Shown: one piece after another, positions 8,885 to 17,600 of the stretch | Layout: each line of letters begins with the position of its first letter | Numbering within the stretch: the stretch's first letter is position 1 | NCBI GenBank assembly: GCA_047404195.1 | Contig: JBDOIU010000012.1 | Coordinates: 107,840 to 171,839 of the forward strand | Length of the DNA: 64,000 bases | Direction: 5' to 3' | Source of the DNA: JAJRRL01 sp047404195 | GTDB taxonomy: Bacteria > Pseudomonadota > Gammaproteobacteria > JAJRRL01 | Notes under the pieces: generated by a model | What the model was told of the DNA's origin: nothing | Database searches by the model: none | Seen by the model: the letters and a program-made list of their open reading frames with translations, nothing else | Position numbers and translations under genes: made by a program

Positions 8885-9217
8885 ATGAGTGAGTTGGTGC
8901 GTTGCGCAAACTATGACAGTTTGGGGCGTGCTTTGCTGGATGCGGTCATTGGTGATGACGATGGCCGTGTGCGTGAACTTTTGCAGCAAGGTGCGTCCCC
9001 TAATTATACGGAAGATGATGATGGTGTGCGGCCGCTACATTTCGCCGCCTTATATAATGCTTTGACAGTTGTGCCTTCGTTGGTATTGGCAGGTGGTGAT
9101 CTCATGGCGCCAACAGAGTGCGATGATACGCCAATTGCGGTAGCAAGACGCCATAATCATAACGAAATGCTGCGGTTGATGTTGTGCTTTTCCTCGCCGA
9201 CTCGCCAGAGTCAGTGA
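8885..9217 (+). CDS. Small ankyrin-repeat protein (110 aa)
   Basis: A short protein of about 110 residues holding two to three ankyrin-like repeats and little else. The consensus parts are LLDAVIGDDDGRVRELLQQG, then DGVRPLHFAALYNALTVV with the TPLHxAA-like signature, then DDTPIAVARRHNHNEMLRLM. I chose the ATG at 8885 because AAGGAGAG lies eight bases upstream; longer frames upstream run antisense through gltX. No signal peptide or membrane segment. Ankyrin repeats bind proteins. In intracellular bacteria they are often found in secreted effectors, but such short proteins also act as cytoplasmic adaptors or inhibitors. It is monocistronic, with a tRNA cluster following. Confidence 0.85.
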   Translation: MSELVRCANYDSLGRALLDAVIGDDDGRVRELLQQGASPNYTEDDDGVRPLHFAALYNALTVVPSLVLAGGDLMAPTECDDTPIAVARRHNHNEMLRLMLCFSSPTRQSQ

Positions 9218-9454
9218 GTCTGTGTTGACTTTGCAGCAGGTGCTTTCCAGCCTGGGCGCTGAGTCTGGGTATATAAAGCCTGGCGTTTTGTGGGCCAAAA
9301 AGGCTTGACCTGTTGCTTGTCTGAACAGTGCGGTGCTCAAGAGCGGAGGCACAGGCTACGATTGCAGGGGATTGAAGTAAATAAAGTGAATTTGCTGTGA
9401 TCTTGTGCTTGACAGGCGTCGCATAATTTAGCAGACTGTCAGCTCGTTTTGTGT

Positions 9455-9536
9455 GGAGGGGTTCCCGAGCGGTCAAAGGGATCAGACTGTAAATCTGACG
9501 GCTCAGCCTTCGCAGGTTCGAATCCTGCCCCCTCCA
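9455..9536 (+). tRNA. tRNA-Tyr (anticodon GUA)
   Basis: The gene starts GGAGGGGTTCCCGAGCGGTC and has the long variable arm expected of tRNA-Tyr. The acceptor stem GGAGGGG pairs with CCCCTCC, the anticodon is in CTGTAAAT, and the T arm is GGTTCGAATCC. CCA is not encoded. It is the first gene of a tyr-gly-thr-tuf unit. Confidence 0.95.
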
Positions 9537-9568
9537 AACTTTAAACGAATTGCGAATAAGTGCTGTAT

Positions 9569-9642
<74 letters not shown>

Positions 9643-9690
9643 AATTATTGGGCTTATTGCAGCAAAAATAATGCTGGCATGGCGTCCTGC

Positions 9691-9765
<75 letters not shown>

Positions 9766-9837
9766 AGGTAACCCGTCACGGCTTTGTTGATTAAATTGGT
9801 GGAAAACGCGCTTAGGCGCAAATTACAGGAGACGAAC

Positions 9838-11028
9838 ATGTCTAAAGAAAAGTTTGAGCGTGGTAAACCTCACGTAAACGTTGGAACAATTGGTCACGTT
9901 GATCATGGTAAGACAACATTGACGGCAGCCATCACAAAAGTACAGTCACAAGTTGGCGGCGGCGAAGCAGTTGATTTTGAAAACATTGATAAAGCGCCAG
10001 AAGAGCGTGAGCGTGGTATTACAATCAGTACGTCGCACGTTGAGTACGAGTCAGAGAATCGTCACTATGCACACGTAGACTGCCCAGGACACGCTGACTA
10101 TGTTAAGAACATGATCACAGGTGCAGCGCAGATGGACGGAGCCATTTTGGTTGTATCAGCAGCTGACGGCCCAATGCCACAGACACGTGAGCACATTTTG
10201 TTGGCACGTCAGGTTGGTGTACCACACATCGTTGTTTTCTTGAACAAAGCAGATATGGTTGACGATGCTGAGTTGTTAGAGTTGGTTGAAATGGAAGTGC
10301 GTGAGCTGCTATCCGAGTACAAATTCCCAGGTGATGACACACCGGTTGTGATTGGTTCAGCGCTGAAAGCGTTGGAAGGCGATGCTGGTGAGCACGGTGC
10401 ACAAGCAATTGCTAAGCTAATGGAGGCGTTAGACAGCTACATTCCAGAGCCTGAGCGTGATATCGACAAGCCATTCTTGTTGCCAGTAGAAGACGTTTTC
10501 TCAATTTCAGGTCGTGGTACGGTTGTAACAGGTCGTGTTGAGCGCGGTATTGTTAAGGTGGGTGAAGAAGTTGAAGTTGTGGGTATCCGCGACACGCAAA
10601 AGACCACCTGTACTGGTGTTGAGATGTTCCGTAAATTGCTAGACGAAGGTCGAGCAGGTGACAATCTTGGTGTATTGTTGCGTGGTTTGAAGCGTGATGA
10701 CGTTGAGCGTGGTCAGGTGTTAGCGCATCCGGGATCAATTACACCTCATACAAAGTTTGAAGCAGAGATATACGTTCTATCGAAAGAAGAAGGTGGTCGT
10801 CATACACCATTCCTGAATGGTTACCGTCCACAGTTTTACTTCCGTACGACAGACATTACGGGTGAAGTGACTTTAGGTGAAGGCACAGAGCTTGTTATGC
10901 CGGGAGAGAACGTTAAAGTATCAGTATCCATGATTAACCCGATTGCGATGGACGAAGGTCTTCGTTTCGCGGTTCGTGAAGGTGGCCGTACCGTTGGTGC
11001 GGGTGTTGTCACTAAAATTGTAGAATAG
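9838..11028 (+). CDS. tuf: Elongation factor Tu, copy 1
   Basis: EF-Tu is the GTPase that brings aminoacyl-tRNA to the ribosomal A site. The 396-residue protein has the P-loop GHVDHGKT, the effector region ERERGITI, the catalytic-His motif DCPGHADYVKNM and the NKADM base-recognition motif. The EF-Tu barrel domains follow, including GYRPQFYFRTTDITG. I set the start at MSKEKFERGKPHVNVG, preceded by GGAGACGAAC; a longer upstream frame overlaps the tRNA leader and is not credible. This copy has the conserved Tyr at E. coli position 87, unlike copy 2. It is co-transcribed with the upstream tRNAs as in the E. coli tufB unit, and ends in a terminator-like element at 11031-11101. Confidence 0.98.
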   Translation: MSKEKFERGKPHVNVGTIGHVDHGKTTLTAAITKVQSQVGGGEAVDFENIDKAPEERERGITISTSHVEYESENRHYAHVDCPGHADYVKNMITGAAQMDGAILVVSAADGPMPQTREHILLARQVGVPHIVVFLNKADMVDDAELLELVEMEVRELLSEYKFPGDDTPVVIGSALKALEGDAGEHGAQAIAKLMEALDSYIPEPERDIDKPFLLPVEDVFSISGRGTVVTGRVERGIVKVGEEVEVVGIRDTQKTTCTGVEMFRKLLDEGRAGDNLGVLLRGLKRDDVERGQVLAHPGSITPHTKFEAEIYVLSKEEGGRHTPFLNGYRPQFYFRTTDITGEVTLGEGTELVMPGENVKVSVSMINPIAMDEGLRFAVREGGRTVGAGVVTKIVE

Positions 11029-11030
11029 TA

Positions 11031-11101
11031 AAAAAAAGCGTGACATTTGGCGTGCATGATGTATAATCACTCATCAGCCGTCGAGTGTCATGCCTTTTTT
11101 T
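11031..11101 (+). terminator. Terminator-like long hairpin after tuf copy 1
   Basis: GCGTGACA (11038-11045), preceded by a run of A, can pair with TGTCATGC (11086-11093), followed by a run of seven T. The loop is about 40 bases and contains the promoter at 11040-11067, so the pairing may act only as a partial terminator. Confidence 0.4.
11040..11067 (+). promoter_or_regulatory. Predicted promoter of tRNA-Trp-secE-nusG
   Basis: GTGACA (-35, 5 of 6), 16-base spacer, TATAAT (-10, perfect), 53 bases upstream of the tRNA-Trp 5' end. It would give the secE-nusG-rpl-rpo block transcription independent of the tRNA-tuf promoter. Confidence 0.65.
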
Positions 11102-11119
11102 CAGTAAGGCATTGATTTT

Positions 11120-11195
11120 AGGCTAGTGGCTCAATTGGTAGAGCAGCGGTCTCCAAAACCGCAGGTTGGGGGTTCGAGTCCCTCCTAGCCTGCCA
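11120..11195 (+). tRNA. tRNA-Trp (anticodon CCA)
   Basis: AGGCTAG pairs with CTAGCCT; anticodon loop TCTCCAAAA gives CCA; the T arm is GGTTCGAGTCC. The 3' CCA is encoded. The trp tRNA lies between tuf and secE, as in many gammaproteobacteria outside the enterics. Confidence 0.96.
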
Positions 11196-11251
11196 TTTTA
11201 TGGCATTTAACCCGGCGAGCGTGGGTAACACTACAGATGGGGTACTAAAGT

Positions 11252-11629
11252 ATGGCAGAACAAAAGCCAGCAATTAACCAGAGCAGAGACCGGTTGGCCT
11301 GGGCTTTCTTTTGGTTGGTTGTCGCATTATCCGTATACCTTAATATGCACTTTGCAAGTGTCTCACCTGCTATCAGGTCAGCGGTCGGCATAGTTGTTGC
11401 TGTTTTGCTGGGTGTGTTGCTGGTTACCACGCAGAAAGGGCAAGTAGCTTGGGGTTTTTTCAATAGTGCAAAAAATGAGCTGATAAGAGTGCATTGGCCG
11501 TCGAAGCAGAATACAATACAAATGACAACCCGTGTTATCTTGATGGTGGCTGCAGTTGCGCTCGTGCTTTGGTTGATGGATTCCCTGGCTATGATGTGTA
11601 TTCGTAGCATCAGCGGTCTTGTGCTTTAG
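11252..11629 (+). CDS. secE: Preprotein translocase subunit SecE
   Basis: SecE is the small essential clamp of the SecYEG channel in the inner membrane. The 125-residue protein has the three-helix gammaproteobacterial layout. Helices lie around residues 16-34 (LAWAFFWLVVALSVYL) and 41-60, then the conserved amphipathic-helix region FFNSAKNELIRVHWPSKQ, then a final membrane helix around 92-115. The amphipathic region matches the family signature (A..E..KV.WP..). It sits between tRNA-Trp and nusG, the standard place for secE. The ATG at 11252 has only a weak GGGG site upstream. Confidence 0.95.
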   Translation: MAEQKPAINQSRDRLAWAFFWLVVALSVYLNMHFASVSPAIRSAVGIVVAVLLGVLLVTTQKGQVAWGFFNSAKNELIRVHWPSKQNTIQMTTRVILMVAAVALVLWLMDSLAMMCIRSISGLVL

Positions 11630-11649
11630 GTAGATAAGAGGAGTAAGCT

Positions 11650-12228
11650 GTGTCAGATATTGCGGACAATAAACAAGAATCGGGTGCTGAATCAACGGAT
11701 CACAGTTGGTATTTCTTGCAAGTACAATCAGGATCTGAGAAAAAGGCTGCTGAAGTTATCCGTCAGCGGGCAGGCGAAACGGGTTACAGCCATTATTTTT
11801 CTGAAATACTGGTGCCGACAGAAGAAGTTATTTCACGTCGTCTCGGTAAGAATGTGAAGACAGAGCGCAAGTTTTTCCCAGGATATGTTCTGGTCAAAAT
11901 GGCCATGGATGATGATGTTTGGCATTTCGTAACGCATTTACCGAAGGTATATGGTTTCGTTGGTGGTAGTTCTGGTCGCCCAGCGATGATCAGCGAAAAA
12001 GAAGCAAATAAGATATTACAGCGTATCGAGCAAGGTGAAGACCAGCCACGTCCAGAGGTCTTGTTCGAGCCAGGTGAGGTAGTCCGTATTAAAGAAGGAC
12101 CCTTTGCTGACTTTGATGGTGTGGTACAGGATGTGAATATTGAAAAAAGTCGTTTACGGGTTTCTGTCGTTATTTTCGGTCGAGCAACACCAGTCGAATT
12201 GGAGTTTGTGCAAGTCGAAAAGTCATAA
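11650..12228 (+). CDS. nusG: Transcription termination/antitermination factor NusG
   Basis: NusG binds RNA polymerase, suppresses pausing and links it to Rho or to ribosomal S10. The 192-residue protein has the NGN domain (HSWYFLQVQSGSEKKAAEVI, with FFPGYVLVKM) and a C-terminal KOW domain (EVVRIKEGPFADFDGVVQDV). I use the GTG at 11650 because AGAGGAG lies seven bases before it and no ATG is near. A Ser/Asp-rich N-terminal stretch of about 18 residues precedes the NGN fold, slightly longer than in E. coli. Confidence 0.97.
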   Translation: MSDIADNKQESGAESTDHSWYFLQVQSGSEKKAAEVIRQRAGETGYSHYFSEILVPTEEVISRRLGKNVKTERKFFPGYVLVKMAMDDDVWHFVTHLPKVYGFVGGSSGRPAMISEKEANKILQRIEQGEDQPRPEVLFEPGEVVRIKEGPFADFDGVVQDVNIEKSRLRVSVVIFGRATPVELEFVQVEKS

Positions 12229-12265
12229 CAGAATGTGTGGGGTCATGATTGGCCCTGGTTGAAAC

Positions 12266-12307
12266 GGGTCGTTGACCCAAACGGGGAGCTTAGCGGCGTT
12301 AGTACCC
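12266..12307 (+). promoter_or_regulatory. Probable L1-binding leader of rplK-rplA
   Basis: The 93-base gap between nusG and rplK holds a hairpin GGGTC-GTT-GACCC (12266-12278). Next to it, GGGAGCTTAGCGGCGTTAGT is closed by CCC (12284-12307). In gammaproteobacteria the rplKA mRNA leader mimics the 23S L1 site and lets L1 repress translation. The location fits; the fold is by eye. Confidence 0.4.
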
Positions 12308-12321
12308 AAAAGAGAGGATAT

Positions 12322-12777
12322 ATGTCTAAAAATAAGAAAAAGGTCTCAGCAGTCATTAAGCTGCAAGTACCAGCTATGGATGCTAAGCCTGCACCACCAG
12401 TCGGTCCAGCCTTGGGTCAGCATGGTGTTAACATCATGCAGTTCTGTAAAGCATTCAATGCTGAAACAGATGGTAAGTATGACCGTGGTACACCATTACC
12501 TGTTGAAATCAACGTCTACGCAGACCGAAGTTTTGATTATATTATTAAAACACCCCCTACAGCATATTTGTTGAGGCAAAAAGTATTGAATGGCGGCAAG
12601 GGATCCCCAACACCGCATACGCAAAAGGTCGGCAAAGCCAGTTATGCCCAGTTAGAAGAGATTGCTAAAATTAAATGGCCAGATTTAACAGCAGGTGACA
12701 TGCCAGCTGCCGTGCGTACCATTGCTGGTACAGCGATTAACATGGGAATTGAAGTTGAATTAGAAGGGGGCGCATAA
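12322..12777 (+). CDS. rplK: 50S ribosomal protein L11
   Basis: L11 forms the base of the GTPase-associated stalk and is needed for RelA activation. The 151-residue protein begins MSKNKKKVSAVIKLQVPAMD and shows the proline-containing thiostrepton-region loop PAPPVGPALGQHGVNIMQFC. The C-terminal RNA-binding domain ends TAINMGIEVELEGGA, slightly extended. The start is the ATG at 12322 with AGAGAGGAT upstream; frames starting earlier run through the leader. Its stop overlaps the rplA start (TAATG). Confidence 0.97.
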   Translation: MSKNKKKVSAVIKLQVPAMDAKPAPPVGPALGQHGVNIMQFCKAFNAETDGKYDRGTPLPVEINVYADRSFDYIIKTPPTAYLLRQKVLNGGKGSPTPHTQKVGKASYAQLEEIAKIKWPDLTAGDMPAAVRTIAGTAINMGIEVELEGGA

Positions 12778-13472
12778 TGGTTACCATGACTAAACGCCGC
12801 AAAGCACATAATGCTGCTGTTGAACTAGAAAAAGTTTATCAACCAATTGATGCACTTGAGATCCTTAAAAAGCTTGCAACAGCCAAGTTTGACGAGTCAA
12901 TAGATGTGAGTGTCATGTTAGGTGTTGATCCAAGAAAATCTGATCAAGTAGTACGCCGCTCTACTGTGTTGCCGAATGGTACCGGTAAAACTGTACGTGT
13001 TGCTGTGTTTGCTGAAGGTGATGCTGCGGCTAAAGCCGAAGCAGCTGGGGCAGACACGGTTGGGTATGAAGATTTAGCAGATCGTATGAAAGGCGGAGAG
13101 TTGGATTATGATGTTGTGATTGCAACCCCTGCTGCCATGCGTGTTGTCGGACGATTGGGCCAAGTACTGGGTCCACGTGGTTTGATGCCAAACCCGAAGG
13201 TGGGAACAGTATCTGCTGATGTCGCTGCTGCGGTTAAAAACGCTAAAGGCGGACAAGTACGTTACCGAACAGACAAGAATGGTATCATCCATTCCATGGT
13301 CGGTAAAGCTTCGTTTACAGCGCAAGCACTGCAAGAAAACATTGTTGCTTTATTGCAAGATTTGAAAAAGGCGAAGCCTAGTTCAGCTAAAGGTATTTAT
13401 TTTAAGAAGTTGACCCTGTCCAGTACTATGGGCCCAGGTGTCGTTGTGGATTTATCAGCACTCATTAAGTAG
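12777..13472 (+). CDS. rplA: 50S ribosomal protein L1
   Basis: L1 binds 23S rRNA at the E-site stalk and also represses its own operon. The 231-residue protein has the typical MTKRRKAHNAAVELEKVYQP start and the RNA-binding core ATAKFDESIDVSVMLGVDPR. GQVLGPRGLMPNPKVGTV and the C-terminal TLSSTMGPGVVVDLSAL complete it. The ATG at 12777 is favoured by the AGGGGG six bases upstream; an ATG at 12786 (MTKRRK) is an alternative that fits other L1 N-termini. Confidence 0.97.
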   Translation: MVTMTKRRKAHNAAVELEKVYQPIDALEILKKLATAKFDESIDVSVMLGVDPRKSDQVVRRSTVLPNGTGKTVRVAVFAEGDAAAKAEAAGADTVGYEDLADRMKGGELDYDVVIATPAAMRVVGRLGQVLGPRGLMPNPKVGTVSADVAAAVKNAKGGQVRYRTDKNGIIHSMVGKASFTAQALQENIVALLQDLKKAKPSSAKGIYFKKLTLSSTMGPGVVVDLSALIK

Positions 13473-13513
13473 TGCATAACAATTTCGCGTAATGGCAGTG
13501 AATCTGATTCGCT

Positions 13514-13579
13514 GCCTGTCGTCGAAGACCGTGGGTGTTGGCAACAACTTAATTTGACTTTGGTCGGACCTACGCAGGC
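13514..13579 (+). ncRNA. Probable L10 leader (rplJL autoregulatory mRNA element)
   Basis: The 186-base gap before rplJ contains GCCTG (13514-13518) that can pair with CAGGC (13575-13579). Between them are purine-rich internal segments around GTCGAAGACC and TTGGTCGGACC. This placement and long-stem shape match the L10 leader, where the L10-L12 complex represses translation. A second hairpin (AGAGCTTAGCTCT, near 13620-13633) lies just before the ribosome binding site. Confidence 0.5.
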
Positions 13580-13658
13580 GATGATGTAGTGTTATTTGCT
13601 CTCATCATCATTTTAGTACAAGAGCTTAGCTCTTGTGAGTGTAAAACGGGGGTATTCT

Positions 13659-14180
13659 ATGGCAATGAACCTAGAGCAGAAGAAAGCGCGTGTGGCTTCA
13701 TTAGAAGCGATTGCAACTTCTTCTATCTCTGCAATTGCAGCAGATTACTGTCTAAGTGCCTCTGATGCTGTTACCTTGCGCAACCAAGCGCGAGAAAACG
13801 GTGTTGTGGCAGTTGTATCTCGTTGTACTTTAGCGAAACGTGCGTTGAAAGACACTGATTTTTCATGTTTAGAGCCAGCTTTAAAGGGGCAAACCATGCT
13901 TTTCTTTTCAAAAGAAGAGCCAGGTGCTGCAGCAAAGCTAATGTGTTCTTTCATGAAGGGCAGTGAAGCATTATCTGTGAAAGCACTGGCAATGGATGGT
14001 GTCCTACTGGGCCCTGAAAAGCTAGAAGCGATCGCAAGCTTACCGTCTCGTGACGAAGCGTTGGCTAAATTGGCTTATGTGCTGAATGCACCGCTGACCA
14101 AGTTTGTCAGAACCGTTAAAGAACCCATTGCTCAGGGCGCACGTGCGTTCGCAGCAGTGAGAGATCAAAAACAACAGTAA
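13659..14180 (+). CDS. rplJ: 50S ribosomal protein L10
   Basis: L10 anchors L7/L12 dimers to the stalk base. The 173-residue protein has the N-terminal rRNA-binding part (MNLEQKKARVASLEAIATS), the core segment NGVVAVVSRCTLAKRALKDT and a C-terminal helix for L12 dimers. The N-terminal half diverges from enteric L10 (DYCLSASDAVTLRNQAREN). The start is the ATG at 13659, eight bases after GGGGG; the upstream frame would add residues encoded by the leader. Confidence 0.95.
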   Translation: MAMNLEQKKARVASLEAIATSSISAIAADYCLSASDAVTLRNQARENGVVAVVSRCTLAKRALKDTDFSCLEPALKGQTMLFFSKEEPGAAAKLMCSFMKGSEALSVKALAMDGVLLGPEKLEAIASLPSRDEALAKLAYVLNAPLTKFVRTVKEPIAQGARAFAAVRDQKQQ

Positions 14181-14205
14181 CCTTAAACTTTTTTTGGAGA
14201 AAACA

Positions 14206-14589
14206 ATGACTACATTAACCAAAGATCAAATCCTGGAAGCAGTCGCCAACATGTCCGTAATGGATATCGTTGAATTGGTTGCAGACATGGAAGAAAAATT
14301 CGGTGTATCAGCTGCAGCGCCTGTCGCTATTGCTGGTCCAGCCGCTGCTGGCGGCGCTGCTGCAGAAGCAGAAGAAAAGACTGAATTCGATGTCGTCATG
14401 ACAGACTTCGGTTCAAACAAAATCGCTGTGATTAAAGCAGTTCGTGCCATTACTGGCCTTGGCCTGAAAGAAGCGAAAGAGAAAGTTGAAGGTGTACCAT
14501 CAGCTATCTCTGAAGCTGTCTCTAAGGATGAAGCCGAGAAAGTACAAGCTCAGCTGCAAGAAGCAGGCGCAAAGGTTGAAGTCAAGTAA
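14206..14589 (+). CDS. rplL: 50S ribosomal protein L7/L12
   Basis: L7/L12 is the multicopy stalk protein that recruits and stimulates translation GTPases. The 127-residue protein has the N-terminal dimerisation domain, an Ala/Gly hinge (AAGGAAAEAEEK) and the conserved C-terminal domain with KIAVIKAVRAITGLGLKEAK. The ATG at 14206 has TTGGAGAAAA upstream; an in-frame TTG just before is unlikely. It follows rplJ by 25 bases. Confidence 0.98.
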   Translation: MTTLTKDQILEAVANMSVMDIVELVADMEEKFGVSAAAPVAIAGPAAAGGAAAEAEEKTEFDVVMTDFGSNKIAVIKAVRAITGLGLKEAKEKVEGVPSAISEAVSKDEAEKVQAQLQEAGAKVEVK

Positions 14590-14610
14590 TTGACAATACC
14601 ACAAAAGCAG

Positions 14611-14638
14611 GTCTGCCCTCCAAATTAGGGGGGCAGAC
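14611..14638 (+). promoter_or_regulatory. Stem-loop between rplL and rpoB (attenuator or processing site)
   Basis: GTCTGCCC plus TCC pairs with GGG plus GGGCAGAC around a six-base AAATTA loop. No T-run follows, so it is not a full terminator. E. coli has a partial terminator and an RNase III site in the same gap, which lowers rpoBC expression relative to rplJL; this hairpin probably does the same job. Confidence 0.65.
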
Positions 14639-14677
14639 ATGTTTGTTTCATAGCAATTCTTTATTTGCGGGGAAAAT

Positions 14678-17600
14678 ATGCCAGTCAACGTTCAATCATC
14701 AGAAGAAACCAAACGACCTAGACTAAACCTAGGGAGCAGTGCTGAAGATTTTTTATCAACACCACATCTACCAGCGATGCTCAAGACATCCTATTGTCAG
14801 TTTTTACACGGACGCGACAAAATTACCGCTGAAAATATCAGTCATGACGACGCCGTTGTGTATCGTCAGCAAAGTGGTCTGCATGCCGCACTGAATAGTG
14901 TTTTCCCAATATCCAGTTATTCCGGTCATGCACGCCTTGAATATGTTGATTTTCGTCTAGGCGAATCGTTGTTTGACCAAAACGAGTGTAAGTTGCGCGG
15001 ACAGACCTACGCTGCACCACTCAAAGTAAAAATGCGTTTGGTTATTTACGATCGTGAAACGCTAGACGCCGAAGAGCCTGTTATTAAAGATATTCGAGAG
15101 CAAGAAGTTTACATGGGTGAAATACCACTCATGACAGAAACAGGCAGTTTAGTGATTAATGGTACGGAACGTGTTGTTGTGTCACAGCTACATCGTTCGC
15201 CAGGTGTTTTTGTAGAGCACGACAAAGGTAAGACCCACTCTTCTGGTAAATTCTTGTATTCCATACGTGTGATTCCTTACTTCGGGTCATGGTTGGATTT
15301 CGAATTTGATCCAAAAGATTGCCTCTATGTTCGAATCGATCGCCGTCGTAAGTTGCCAGCAACGATTATTTTGAAAGCGTTAGAATTTACTGCAGGTGAA
15401 ATTTTAGATCTCTTTTATCAACGCAATACATATGATCTCAACGATGATAATGTGGTTCTGCACCTAATACCCAAGCGTTTGCGTGGTGAGATGACGCTTG
15501 TTGACGTCACTGCCCCCGACGGCAAGCTCATTATCGAAGCGGGTAGACGTGTTTCAGCACGTCACATTCGTCTCCTAGAGAAAGCCAACATCGATAAGCT
15601 CGTATTGCCTTATGAGTATTTGCATGGACGCGTGTTAGCAGATGCAATCATCGATGAGGAAACGGGTGAAGTTGTTCTGCCAGTGAATACCGAGATCACT
15701 GAAGATGTGATCGAGAAATTACGTGAGTTGCGTGTGAAGCAAATCCAGACACTGTACATCAATGAAGTTGAGTGCGGCGCTTATATTTCTGATACCTTAC
15801 GTCTTGATACCTGTAACTCTAAGCTGGACGCGCTTGTTGAGATTTATCGTATTATGCGACCTGGTGAGCCACCAACAAAAGATGCTGCTGAAGGCCTGTT
15901 TGAAAACTTATTCTTCTCTAAAGACCGTTATAATTTGTCTGAAGTGGGGCGAATGAAATTTAACCGCCGTGTTGGACGTGATGAGGATGAAGGTCCAAGT
16001 ACGTTAACGCGCGATGACATTGTGGCTGTTATTCAGACACTCGTGGGTGTGCGAAATGGTGTTGGTACAGTTGATGATATTGATCACTTAGGCAACAGAC
16101 GTATCAGAAGCGTTGGTGAGATGGCTGAAAACCAATTCAGAGCTGGCTTGCTTCGTGTTGAGCGGTCTGTCAAAGATCGTTTATCAGTACCTGATGCAGA
16201 TGATATGATGCCGCAAGACTTGGTTAATGCAAAACCAGTTTCTGCTGTCATTAAAGAGTTTTTTGGTTCCAGTCAGTTGTCTCAATTCATGGATCAAGCA
16301 AATCCACTGGCTGAATTGACTCACAAGCGACGAATTTCAGCTTTAGGGCCAGGTGGTTTGACACGTGAGCGTGCTGGTTTTGAAGTGCGTGACGTTCATA
16401 CAACACACTACGGTCGTGTTTGTCCTATTGAAACGCCAGAAGGTCCAAACATTGGTTTGATTAACTCGCTCGCGATTTATTCTCGCACAAACCGCTATGG
16501 TTTCCTGGAGACGCCATACCGCAAAGTTGTTGATGGGTGTGTCACAGAGGAGCATCATTATTTGTCAGCTATTGAGGAAGGTAATTTCTTCATTGGACAA
16601 GCCAACGTATCAGTTGATGCGACTGGGCGCATCATTGATGAATTGGTGACTTGCCGTCATTGTGGTGAGTTCACACTGACTACACCAAGCAAATTAGATT
16701 ATGTTGACGTGTCGCCGCGGCAATTAGTCTCTGTCGCTGCATCCTTGGTTCCTTTCCTTGAGCATGATGATGCGAACCGTGCCTTGATGGGATCAAACAT
16801 GCAACGGCAAGCCATTCCAACCATTATGGCTAGAAAACCATTAGTCGGTACGGGTATGGAGCGTGTTGTTGCACGTGATTCCGGTGTTGTTGTGACAGCG
16901 CGTCGTGGTGGTGTTATTGAGTCTGTTGATGCGACACGTATTGTTGTGCGCGTTAACAAAGATGAGCTCAAGCCAGGTGATGTGGGTATTGATATACACA
17001 CGCTGACCAAATTTATGCGTTCAAACCACAACACGTGTATTAACCAACGGCCTATCGTTGACTTGGGTGATCGTGTTGAAGCAGGTGATGTTTTGGCAGA
17101 TGGTCCATCAACTGATTTAGGTGAGTTGGCATTGGGTCAAAACCTTGTGGTCGCCTTCATGTCTTGGAATGGTTACAACTTCGAAGACTCAATCATGATT
17201 TCTGAGCGATTAGCACAAGAAGGTGCTTTTACAACAATTCATATTCAAGAGTTAACGGCCATTGCTCGTGATACCAAACTGGGACCAGAAGATGTCACAT
17301 CTGACATACCTGGTATCAGTGAAAGTGCGCTGTTGAAGCTCGATGAAACCGGTGTGGTTTATGTTGGTGCTGAAGTGACTGCAGGTGATATCCTGGTTGG
17401 TAAGATCACGCCGAAAGGTGAAGTGCAGTTATCACCAGAAGAAAAGCTTTTACGTGCCATCTTTGGTGAAAAAGCATCTGACGTGAAAGACAGTTCATTG
17501 CGTGTGCCATCTGGTGTCAGCGGAACAGTCATTGACGTGCGTATCTTTACACGTGAAGGTGTTACAAAAGACGCGCGTGCGCTTGAAATTGAACAAGCGG

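Noticed and set aside
9403..9437. Promoter for the tRNA-tuf operon from TTGACA at 9409 and CATAAT at 9422
   Set aside because: The two boxes are only seven bases apart, and at 16-18 bases from the TTGACA there is no good -10. The real promoter may be nearby but I cannot fix it.
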